Source: Pelecanus crispus
Lineage: Eukaryota > Chordata > Aves > Pelecaniformes > Pelecanidae
Length of the DNA: 64,000 nucleotides
Reading direction: 5' to 3'
NCBI RefSeq assembly: GCF_030463565.1
Contig: NC_134652.1
Location: forward strand, 8,645,897 to 8,709,896
Below the pieces are notes generated by a model, which saw only the letters and a list, made by a program, of their open reading frames with translations, was not told the DNA's origin and ran no database searches. Position 1 is the stretch's first letter. Each line of letters opens with the position of its first letter. Both the position numbers and the translations under genes were made by a program. This document shows, piece after piece, positions 39,501 to 51,500 of this stretch.

Positions 39501-42500
39501 GCCATGGCGCAGCTTAAGCCCATTTCCTCTCATCCTATCGCTAACTACATGAGAGAAGAGACCAACACCCACCTCACTACACCCTCCTTTCAGGCAGTTG
39601 TAGAGAGCGATAAGGTCTCCCCTCAGCCTCCTCTTCTCCAGGCTGAACAACCCCAGTTCCCTCAGCCGCTCCCCATCAGCCCTGAGCTCCAGACCCTTCA
39701 CCAGCTCTGTTGCCCTTCTCTGGACACGCTCCAGCACCTCAATGTCTTTCTTGTATTGAGGGGCCTGAAACTGAACACAGTATTTGAGGTGCAGCCTCAC
39801 CAGCGCCGAGTACAGGGGGACAATCACCTCCCTGCTCCTGCTGGCCACACCATTCCGGATACAAAATAATAATTAAAGAGATGTGGTAAGTGGTTACCTG
39901 AGCTTGAATGTTACCGCTCTTGAAACGTGATGCAACACTAACATGTTTCGTCAAGCTTTTCCCCAAGAACAGGCCCGTGAAATAGTAACAGATGTATGCT
40001 CTAGGAAACTCTTTGGTCTCTCTCTCTGCGTCCGTCCCCGTCCCGTCCCCCCCTTCTCTTTTTTTTGTTCAGGCAATTAATCTGTTGAGGAAAAAAGTGA
40101 CGAGGTTTCCTACTTTTTCATGTGATCTGTTTCTGAATATATTAGATAGTGTCTAAATGCTGTAAGACTGTGAGTGTTATAGAAGGTATCACTATACTTC
40201 TACCATGATGAAAAGAAAACTGTTAACTGTAGGAAACAAAGAAATAAGTAACAATAGAGATATTTTTTTTCCCCCTTTATTTTGGGCCCTGGGCAGTTAT
40301 GCCTTGTAAGCAAAGAATGAGTGCTGTGGTTTGACAAACCCTTTTGTACAGAACGGGCTATTAAAATAAATAATAGTGTGTTTTTAAGGAAGTCACAGTG
40401 CTGGTGGGGATTCAGTTTTCTCACACTCAGAATACATGCTCCAGGCACCTCTGTGGTGAGAAGCAAATGGTGGACAAGAGGTAGGGTTAACTCACCTACT
40501 CCAGTTCCCCCATTCTGAGTAAATTAGACCTCTTTAGCCACAAAACTTACTAATGCTACATCTTGTAGCTCTTTAGAAATACTCCCTTCAGAAGTTGTCT
40601 GGGAATTAGCTAAATAACTAAAGCAACTGTATTGTATCTTTATTGGTCTAAAATTGATGCAGGTCAAAAACTATTAACCATAAAATATTATCAATCGTCT
40701 GGAGAGTGGGGAGTGACTGCAGCTGTCCCATTACTGTACATACGCCTGTTTTCATGATCGTGTTGCTCAGTTTTCTGTGGCAGTTTGAAAATCCAACTAG
40801 GGTTAGTCTTTGGCTCCTCTGAAAGAAGAAGTCTATGAAGGTCACAACACATTGCCAGAAATGCATTGCTCTGGTTTTCCATACTTCATGTGGGGTTTTT
40901 TTTGTTAAAGAGAGTCTCGTCCTGTGCCCTCCCTGCCCTTGATATGTGCTGTTTGGGTAACTTTCTGTCTGACATCATGCGACAGTTACTTTCTATAGAA
41001 GCAGTTCCCAGGCGGGGAAGAATATGAGCACCAGACACAAAATTTTCAGATCAGAGTAATGCCACGTGCACTTAAAATTAAGCTTGTGCTGAAGTAAGTT
41101 TTCTGGATTGTGTCCTAACTGCAGATTCCATTTATTTGTTGTAGCTTTTTTCCTGAGCAGCACTTCAGACACCTATGAACCCACTAAACCACAAGAGATT
41201 TGTAACTTATATGAGGTTGATATCATTGCTTGATGCGCACCATTGAGCCTGAGTGTAGAGAGAGCATTTCTAGGTCAATGTCCAAACTATGGGTGCATTT
41301 CTTAATGTGTTTTAATAAGATACATCTGCTTCTCAACTCCTCTATCAAAAAAACCCACTAGCCATTGTTTCCTGCTGTAATATTTATATGCAGTGAAGCT
41401 CACAAGCCCAGGTATCTTTGATAATACAGTACAGTTAAGCAGTTACAAAGTTAGAGTATATTTTTTTTTCCCCCCCCTGATTAGCCATTGAACTAAAATC
41501 CTCATCTGGATTTTAAACTGAGTTCTTCCTGAATTTCAAACCACTTAGTGCATTGTCAAGCTGTAATCAGACAAGATCTCTTTGTCCCCCCATCACATAA
41601 AATCCTTCAAACAGCCTGTTCTTTTGGGGAGATACAAGTACCTCGGACCCTACCTCTCCTGGGACTTATTTCAGGTCTGAACACAAGCCTGTAAGGCTCC
41701 AGGGTACACATAATGCAAAAGACATCACCTCCTGTAAGTGATGACAACTGTAAATGAGTTGTTTACCACTCCGTAAGGATGATTTCTCACTAGGATGTGG
41801 AGGGGATGGAGCAGTGCTGCCCAGGATTGAAATCAGAGCCAACTGCTCAGTTGACTGATCTTCTCTTTTCTGTTTGAGACTTCTGAAGTTTGACTCTGCC
41901 TTGCTATGTACCTTTTGTTACTTTATTCATAGTGGGTAGCATTTGTCAGTGATTTTTATTTTGCTTTATGCAACCAGTGATTACCTTATTATAACAGTGC
42001 TGCTGTATTGAGAGATTCTACCCCCTTCAAACTGTAGCTAAGACAAAGAAGTTATTGCACATAGTGAGTACCCAAACGATGCATAGAAGGAAATGTAGCA
42101 ACATATGGATGTTAAAGCATTTCCTTTGGCCTCATTTTGCTCCTGGTAGAGGAGTTAGTTGGAAAGCATCCAGTTATACCCTGAACGCTACTTGACTGAG
42201 GATCGAAGTTCCCAGGGACTTGACACTAACAGAGTTGCTTTCTAACTTTTTTAATGAGGAAGAATTCCTTTTTCAGCTCTGGTGTAAACAAAAAACAGCT
42301 GCAGTGAACGCTCTGTAGGGTAATGGTTAGAGCAGGCGTCTGAGAATGAGGTGTGGCCCCATTAAGGTCAAGGGAGAAACTTCTATTATTGTCAGGATTT
42401 CACCCCCTTCTCTTTCCCTCTTCCCAATTCTTGTGCAAACTCTGCTGATGTAAAGTGGCCAGGTCCCAGATTTTCTGCACTTGGGAGCTTCTGTTTTTAA

Positions 42501-45500
42501 ACTCAGGGCGGAAAGATACGAGTTGGTTTGCACAACACTTAGAGATTTTTTAAATTAAAATGATAGGTGTAAACAAACTATTGTCTTTTGTGATCTGCCT
42601 TTAGTTGCAGTTATCGTTTCAGTAGATTCCTTCAGCATCCACTTACATTTCTAGCACTGATTGGGATACTCTGCAGATAATTGTCTAGCAGGTGGCAAAG
42701 TCGGAACTAATCCATCAATTGCTTAAATTCCACCTAGTCCAAATAATCCTGTTAGTAGCTGTTTTGCCCTTTCAGCAGTCACTTTAATTAATATTCAGGC
42801 TTGCGCAGGCAGTCAGGTTTCTGCCCTGCTGAAGCAGGACTTGATTGTTTTAATTTTAAATTAGAATTAATTTCTATTTAATTCTCTAATGGTCTTTTTT
42901 GTCCCATGTCAAACACACAGAGCAACCTCTCAAAAACTTGCAATCAGTTCATCACTAGCTCTCTTTTCGGCTTTATCTGCTGCAACCATCTTGTCTAGTT
43001 TTGTCTCTTCCATTTGGAATATGCTGGTACTTCAAGGACGTGTGTGTAAGTAACTTCTGAAATGGATGGGACTCTCCATAAGAAATTGATTCCCATGTAT
43101 CTGATTGCAGCATTAAGTTGTGAGCAACAATGTTTTTGTGCTGGAGAAGACACTTTGACATATATTGTAAGCAGGGACATATTTGCCGTGTCATGAAATT
43201 AATTTAGAAAGCTAATTCAAAATGCAGGACTTCATGTGAAAACTTCTGAATGAAAAGGTTTTCACCCAGTTCTTCAAGAGGATTTTTTTTCATTTTGTTG
43301 CAGAGGAGCATGAAACAAAGTGAATACGAATTTTCTACGTTCAGTGAAGTATCTGCTCAAGTTGAAGAAATCAAGTTGCTCTACTTGATTTCTTCTTGTT
43401 TTGGCAGCTTTCTGCTCCCTCAGGCTGGAACAACTCTGTTCTGTTGGTTTTAGTGGCAGAAACTCAGGGAACAAAAATCTGGAATTATCACCTCAAACTG
43501 TTTTTCAGATTAAAAAAAAATGAAACCCAAGTTTTCCACTTTGCTTTGAAAGTTCACAGTACTACAATGTTTGCTAAAGGTAGCTTCTAGAGAGATGTTG
43601 TTTCTGTCAAGGTTAAATAACTTTTGACTGACTTAACAGGAAAGCAGGAGGCTTTGAGACAGTATTGAGTTCTTCAGCAGTGATTTAGAAGCCTTTCTGA
43701 AGTATGATGTCTCAAAAGATGCTGTTTCTTTTAAGAAGATAAAATGTTAATCAAACAGATGAGTTGTGATACAAAGGCAAACCTTTATGGCTTGGGGTGG
43801 GTAGCTTTGATTCTGAACTTCTCTCGCCTTTGAATTCTTTTTGCCACAGCCCTACTAGTGTAAGGTAATGCAAGCATAATTGGTTTGACTGGCAGAATTC
43901 TGGGACAAGGAGCTGATGTCCAGTGCACATTTGTACCATGCCACAGTGGCCTGTGTATTGTCATAAATTTGTTTTTGTTTGTTTTATAACAAAGTATAGT
44001 ACTAGAGCCTGTATTCATTGTTTCCTCTTCATTGAATACTTCCAGTCCTTTATTGCCTACCCCCATGGCACAGCTTTGCCCAATGAAGTGTTCATTGTAG
44101 GTTTTATTAGTATTAAGGCTGCATCAGTTGAGTCTTCTTGGCACACGGGGTCAAGCAGGCTGCGTTGTGAGTTAAAAGTTCAGCACGGTCAGCAGGCTTC
44201 TCACTCTCTATGTACAGCTAGAGAGAGTTGCTTGCTAAGAAGACTCAGTTGAAGTGTCCCTGCAAAGCACTGGGTGGATGCTTGCCATGAATCTGCATCA
44301 GCTGATATTTCTTTAAAATCCAGTTGTATTAAAAAAAAAAAAAAATCACATAGCACTGCAGCAGCATGGGATGGGAAGAAACCATATGTTGTATCTGTAG
44401 ATTTTGGTTTGTGAATAAACCTCGTGGAACTTTTGTATTTCTAATACTTTATTCTTAAAATATCTTCTTGCTTTCGCTGTGCTATACAACAGTGTTTTCA
44501 CAGTCTGAGGGCATGTCTGCATTCTCAGGCTGTTCTCTGTTCTCCTGCCATCAGCGGCATGCTTCGCTGACCTGTGCACACTCATCTGAAACCTCAGCGT
44601 GACCCGGTCCCTATTTCTGCTGTAAGCATAGGCGCAGCTGGCTTTGTCAAGAGTGGAAGCCCCTGTTGCCTGGGGGCAACCCTCTACCTGAAAGAGATGT
44701 CAAGATGCAGAATAAATTTACTAGGAATTTTTTTTTGACAGGAAGCAATCTTTCTTTCCCCAAGTTCCTAAACTGTCTGGAAGGAGCAGATCTCTCTTAT
44801 GGAAACTGTATGTGCTAACAGCCTCCACACCTCTTAGGTGAAGCCTAGAGAAATGTGTGATTTTTTTTTCGGTGTCAAGTCTCTAGACTATTTGATTTTT
44901 TTTTTCCCCCTAATGTATGCATTCCCCACATCAAAAAAATAACTGGGGGAGAGGAAAGAACACAAGGATCAGGACTAAAAGGCTGAAATTGCCCTGAAAT
45001 GCCTTTTCCCGGGGCAAGTGCATACACTGATTACACAAACATGGGCTGAAATTAATCTCCTGAAGACTCTTCATCCTTCACATATCCAGGTAACCCTCAA
45101 ATAAGCAGGCGTTACACCAAGACTTGCAGATGTGTTTGAGGAGGTAGCCTGTGACTTCATAGACATTTTTTCCTCCACCTAGAGTTCTTTTAATCTCTGC
45201 AGACCTCCCAGAACAGGGATCAAATTGTTCCCATTTCCAGGAGACAAAATTCAGAGATGCATTTAAACTCTGAATGCTGCCAACACGTGGGTAATTGAGG
45301 TGTAGCCGTGGGTGGTTCTCTCAGCAAACACCTGGTTCCTTTCAGTGTGAGCTTAGCTCTTGTAAATTTTACTCTCAAACTTCCTTTCCCCTTCCTTCTC
45401 ACCTTCTTCCTTGCTATCCCTACCACATTAACACAATGTTAATTTCCTCATTTTCTTTGCAATTGCTGTTTTTCCCAGGATAGCATTAGACTGTGCTTAA

Positions 45501-48500
45501 CTATTGTTTTTGTTGGGGGTGGGTTTTGTTTTGGCAGATGTTTATTGAACAAAACAAGATGAAAAGGCAAAGTCAGTTGCTTCTGCAAAATTCTGCTCCT
45601 GATCAACAGCTTTTGAAGGCTTTGGATGACAATGCTAAGCTAACCCACACATTAGAAGAAGAGAGGCTTCAACACCAACAAAAGGTAAAACAGGATTACA
45701 TTTCATCTCATGCAGAAGTCTCTGAAAGCCTCCTGAATTTAAGGAGTGTCATGTATTTGTTATGTTCAGAATTATTTGAGATCTTGTCCTCCATAAGAGT
45801 TCACACTCTGAAAACTAAATGTAAGAGAAGATTGTGATTCCCTTCTTCTGGGTCACTGGTAAGACATGAGTACAAAACCTGAAGGTTTGTCAGCCTGAAG
45901 GCTGTGGTTTACGTAAGTATTTTATTCTGGATGCCAGTAAAGTGCCATTACAAGCATTAAGTCAAGTTCCATCAAGTGAAGAAGAGATGACAGGAGAATA
46001 TTTTGGACGTTGAGTAATATAAAGGGTATGTTGGGGAGGATAAGCTAAGAAGACCAGGAGGTGAGAGGTAGGCAGTTCACATTAGTAGTCTGGTCACTTG
46101 CTAAAGAAATGCATGGGGAAGAGCCAGACATACTGGAGCAGGGAAATGTTAGGTGAATGCTGCAGAGTGGTGTGATAGGATCTAAAGTGCTAGGTTCTAA
46201 ACAAATACATTCTTTGAAACTGGACTAGATCAATTTCTAACTGGGAGAAATCACCATTGCTTCACTTGAAAGCCTGAAAACGAGTTTTCCCTTAGCTGTG
46301 AGGCCTGTTCTTAAAACTCTGGTAAAAGAGTAATGCTAGGAATAGGTAGACAGTTCCTGTACTTTCATCAGTGCAGCAATACTAAGACTATATGTAATCT
46401 CACATGCTTCTGAATGAGTATTTTGGAAGAATAATTGCCAGTTCTTAGAAAACCTCTGCGTCTTTGGGTCCTTGAAGTCTAGAGCAAAACATACATATTT
46501 AGGGAGTTGGGAAGCGATTGCTACTCTGCAGCTGAATGCTGCCTCTAAACCTGATGTTCCATAATTCACCCACTGGCATCTGCATGAGTTGAGACAAGGG
46601 AGTTTAAATAACCAACCTGTCAGTGGAAGCAGTCAGTAAGAGAACAAAAATGTCAATGTTCGCGTGCTTCAAATGAAGAAACGTTCTGAAATTCATTTCT
46701 AATTATGTGATAGAAACTCTATAAAAAGAAAAAGGGAACATCTTATAGCTTAATTACTTTGAAGCTAAAGACATATTCTAAAGGAGAGATGAAACAAGTT
46801 AGGATCATAATAGAAAATTCTGACATCTCTCAGAAAAATCTGTCCAGCTCTTATTCAAAAATTGTCTTCTTTCTGGGACTTGTAGTTCACTCCTATGCTA
46901 TAACATCATGTTTTCAGGAATAACTGTGCCTACTGGGTTATTTGTCAAAAGGAAGAACAGAAAATACCTTTTATTGTAATGAATGCTATTGTTTGCCAAC
47001 TGCAGATCAAAGAATTGGAAGAGCAGCTAGAGAATCAAGCACTGCATAAGGAGATTAGTCGTCTTAAACAGCAACTAGAACTTTTGGAAGAAGATAAAAA
47101 GGAACTAGAGCTTAAGTGTCAGAGCTCAGAAGAAAAAGCTAGAGACCTAAAGCATTCAGGTAAAATAATGTAATAACTTTCATGTTAGAGGTACAGCTGG
47201 GGGGGTGTGAGTGGTGCACGTCTGATAGAATCATGCATGTTATGTTTGAGACCCCAGAAGCAACAGCTTTTGTGTAGCTGAGATCCAGACCTGTGCTTCA
47301 CAAGACAAAGTACAGCAACTGCCTTCAACCACAGAACAGTCGTGTCCAGAATGCGTGTGAAAGAATAACCTTGTAAAACTTTTGTAAGGTATAAAAATAC
47401 TGTTGTTAGATTGCCCTGAGTCTTACGGGTGGATATATACATGTGAATGGGTTTCTATGTGAAAGACACAATCCTTTGTATTCAGGCAAAATGTATCCTC
47501 TTACCTAGTTTTAAAAATAAATAAAATGGGATAACTCTGCTCTTTTTTTTTTTTTTTTGCAAAGATGCACAGTGATTTATCAGACTGTGGACTCTACATT
47601 GCATGAATTGTACAAAAACATTCCATAATTATCAAGCTACCCAACCCTTTAATAGTCTTGTAATAGAAGACACCAGTGAAAATAAAGACATGATTTAGCC
47701 CTTCATATTGACATGTGAGAAAACAATTTCTGTTGATGTGAGAGTGTATGGGGGGGTGTTTCCTTTTTTTTTTTTAAACAGATATTTAAAAGGTAAGTAC
47801 TGCCTTCAGAGCCCTGCAAAGGGAGTTAGCCAAACAAATCTGGTGGGCTTTTATGGCTCATGTGCATGAGAATTATACATCTAAATTTCTTCCTTGTAGT
47901 CAAATATTTTCTTCCATGTGAAGTGACTGAAAGGAAAGAATCAGTCTTGCTAGCTACTGTGTGTGTCTGCCTCTAAGATTTAAACTAACACCGAAAGAAT
48001 AGAAGCAGAAAAGATTCACAGAATATTTAGGAGGGAACAACTGTTGCAGTGCAGATGTTCATAGAGTTATTGTTATCAGGATGGTGCCTGGCTTGTCTGC
48101 AGCATCCTGTCTGTTGAATGAGGAAATTTCTGACCTAATGCTCTTTATTTAAAATTGCTTTTAAAAAGGGTCCCTGGTGTGTGTGGCCTCACTATAGGGA
48201 ATGTGGAGTATGGCTGGTTAAGTATTTGCATGTGCCTTTGCTTTCAGTCCTTGTTCGCTCAAGGCCTAAGCAGGTGCTGGTTTTAAGTAGGATATCTGGT
48301 CAGAGAACCATTTGAGCCCCCGCCAGAGGAGGCCAAAGTCCGTATCTTTAGTTAAGATTCCATGTATAGCCATGCTTTTCTGAAACATATCCTTAAGAGC
48401 AGGATTATCTTTAAGCTTGTTAGCAGTCTTGCTTGGAAGAACTGCTTTGTGTTAGAGTTTTACATTACCCAGCCTTAAAAATACGCCCAGGTAGCATATG

Positions 48501-51500
48501 AGTTCTTTTCAGCTGCCTTGGAAAAGATCTAACCCTCACAGCAGATTCTTTCTTTCCAGGCTTGTTTGTCCTTCAGAAGGACATTTAGAGTCATCGAATT
48601 TAAAGTCATGGAGTTGATTCCCCCCCCCCCCCCCCCCCCCCGCCCTTTTTAAATTTAAAAGTAAATGTTAAAGATGGTAATTTTAATTTGAATCCATCAT
48701 TACGAGAACAAAGAACCATATCCACTTTGGAAATCATATTCTGTGCTTCTGCCATAATTCCTACTGTATTCAGAACAATTGCTAACAATTTTTGTAACTA
48801 AAAGAAATTTAAGACTTTTTTTTCTCTGTTTCTGCCCTTCCCCATTTGACAACATTTCAATTGCAGAGAAGTAATTTCCACATTTTAGATCTGACACAAA
48901 ACCAGGAAAGAATCCATTCTGCCTGCCACCCAGTTTTGACCATTTTTATGGGGAAAACCCACAATATCAGCAAGACAGAGATAAGTCTGGAAACTGAAAT
49001 TGTTTCTTACTTTCATCTCTTGTTAGTTCATTCTCAAATGCAACCTCAAATAGACCGTCGCAGGAATGTGATAAACTTTTTGCTGCTCTATAATTTTACA
49101 TGAAGAATCCTGTATGAGAGAGAGTGTAATTTTAATTTCAAAAGTAACTCAAGTTGGAGGTCACCGGTTTAATGAGAATCCTGTGCATCTAGGACATTGT
49201 TCTTGGTAGAAAATGTTGCCAAAAATAGGACTTCCTAGCAGCTGTGTGGTTTAGTCTTGTTTGTTTTTTAGATAATTAGTAGCTTTTTTGCTTAAACCAT
49301 CAGAATTGGGTTTTAGAGCAAATGTGAGAAACCAAGAACTCACTCTAGTTTGTTTTATTGCTCTTGCACAGTTGCTGAACTTCAAAAACGAATACAGCAG
49401 TCTGAAAATCCTGCACCACCTCCTCCACCGCCACCCCCTCCTCCTCTTCCTCCTCCCCCTCCTCCTAACCCTATACGGTAAGTGCTTAAACCAAGGGTCG
49501 CAGCATTAATGCTTTGCTGAAGCAGAATACATTACATGAGCTTGCATCCAAGCAGGAAGTGTATCTTTAAAGAAAAAAAGGCTTTCTCCATCTGTCTTGG
49601 GCTCTTTACCAGCAGGACACGCTCTGTGCCCCACCTGCCAACAGACTAACACCCTGACAAATTCTGAACGGTGTCTGCCTTGCCAAGCCTAACGAATTGT
49701 CTGGACTGTGACTTTGGAGGAGGAGGGATACCTGTCTCCTCTAAATTTAGGAGATTATTTTTTTCTGTTCACCTTATAGCTGTAATTACAGACTTGTGAA
49801 ATGCTTGTCTGAATCTACTGCTAAGAAAACCCCTTTGAACCAAAGGTTATGCTGGATTACTGTGTGTCCCTTCCTGTTGGATACTGGTGATGAAAATGCA
49901 GACTCCATTGAGTTCCCACAATTGCTTTCATAAGTTAAACAGAAAAAAAAACCCCACCCAGAAAATCCCCACCCCATCATCATGCAGTTTTGGGCAAAAT
50001 TATCAAAATTAAGCCTGATTTTTGCAAAGGACTGTAAAAGAGCCTGACCAATATATGATGTATCAGGCATTAGACCCAAATTAATTAACTAAGCCCTAAA
50101 GTGTGCTTAGTTAATTTTAGGAATGCAGCTAATCTTCATGTTGTCTGCTTGGTTTTAAAAATAAATGGACTTCGATGACACTTTCTAACCTTCTGTAATA
50201 GAAATTACATGCAGGAGTCTTGTTAACCGCTGTGTTAAATGTATGAATAGAGATGATGAGTAGGGAGAATGCATCCCTTTGTGCATCTTGCTTTGTTTAT
50301 AGAAACCTAAACTAAACACGTTCTGAACAATTGTGTTTGGTCTTGTGCTCCTTTTACATCCGTTAACTTATTTGGCTTGCTTGCTTCTTTCTCACTAATG
50401 TGTAGCATGAATTAACTGCGGGGGGTGTTGTGGGTTTTTTTTTGTTTTGTTTAGTTTAAGTTTGTGCCCTTTATTGTTATGGAATAGATAACACTATTCA
50501 TTTTAAGCCCTGTAGTAGCTAAATCAGAGTATTTCCTTCAGGCACGGTGACGTTTATGTGCGTAGAGGTTGTTTCAGGGCCTGGGCACTGGATGCTGCTT
50601 TTTTCTGGGACAGAGTTTTGACCCTTTATGTCAGGGAGGTCGCTGCTCCATAAGGAGCAATGTTCAGTAGGGAGCGATAGGCCCCACTGACGCATCAGAT
50701 GTGCATAGGAGCTTATACTTGGGCTTTAAGGTGTATCATTTCCTTGCCTGGATTTTTATGTTTTGACTATAGTGAAGGGATAATTATTTGACACTGTAAG
50801 AAGATTACAAACTTGGACTTGGTGAGGAGATACTGATCACCATATTTAAATGTCCTCTGGAAAATAATACTTCAATATCTACAGCTCTTCCTTCCTTCTG
50901 TTATGCCAGAGCAGCTTCAATTTGTCATGTGTCACAATGAGACACTGTCTTTTAATATTCAAATCTTGGAGTGTTTTGATTTGTGCCTAATGTCTGTTAA
51001 AAAGAAATAAATTTCTCTGGTGTATTTTGATGGGAGGCATTGTGGGGGGTAATTCAGTACATACATCTGCATTCAAGAACTGTTAAATGAGTCTTTTGTA
51101 AGTAGCTGTATAATCAGGTATAAGTAAGCTGTTTCTGTGTCATGTTCAAGTTCATTCTAACAGTGTGTAATACCGGACAGAATGACAATCTGCAGTTTCA
51201 TTTTCCCCAAAGGTCTCTCATGTCAATGATTCGCAAGAGATCTCACTCCAACACCAGCGTGAGCAAGAAGGAGAAACCTCCTCAGCAGGAGTCAGGTATG
51301 GCTCATTCTTTCTCAAGTCATGCTATTTATTCACTAGGTACTGGAGGTAAAGCTACTGCAAATGAACTGTTGGTACACATAGTGATGCAAATACTTATAA
51401 CTGTCAACGTTAACAACTGCTACGCATGTCCCAGCATATTCATGTACCTTGCAGTCCAGAAATGTGATTGCAGCCCAGTCATATGTGCTCCAAGATAGGA

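Larger units (their letters stand above)
33385..45537 (+). other. SHTN1: SHTN1 intron 8 (12.2 kb, the longest)
   Basis: Contains an antisense CR1 (39277-39866), a purine-rich tract (about 37560-37680), an AT-rich homeodomain-motif block (37690-37800), a possible SINE head remnant (42308-42365), a repeat-poor candidate regulatory block (42560-42900), and hairpins at 43364-43395 and 44125-44251. A 14-nt A run lies at about 44331-44345. No nested gene was recognised. Confidence 0.85.

Noticed and set aside
39357..39848. An independent 163-residue protein gene on the - strand
   Set aside because: It is the C-terminal part of a 5'-truncated CR1 polyprotein, with the CR1 3' UTR following it.
43785..44066. 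Coding potential in short overlapping + and - frames of intron 8
   Set aside because: Frames are under 100 codons, without codon bias, conserved motifs or splice support.
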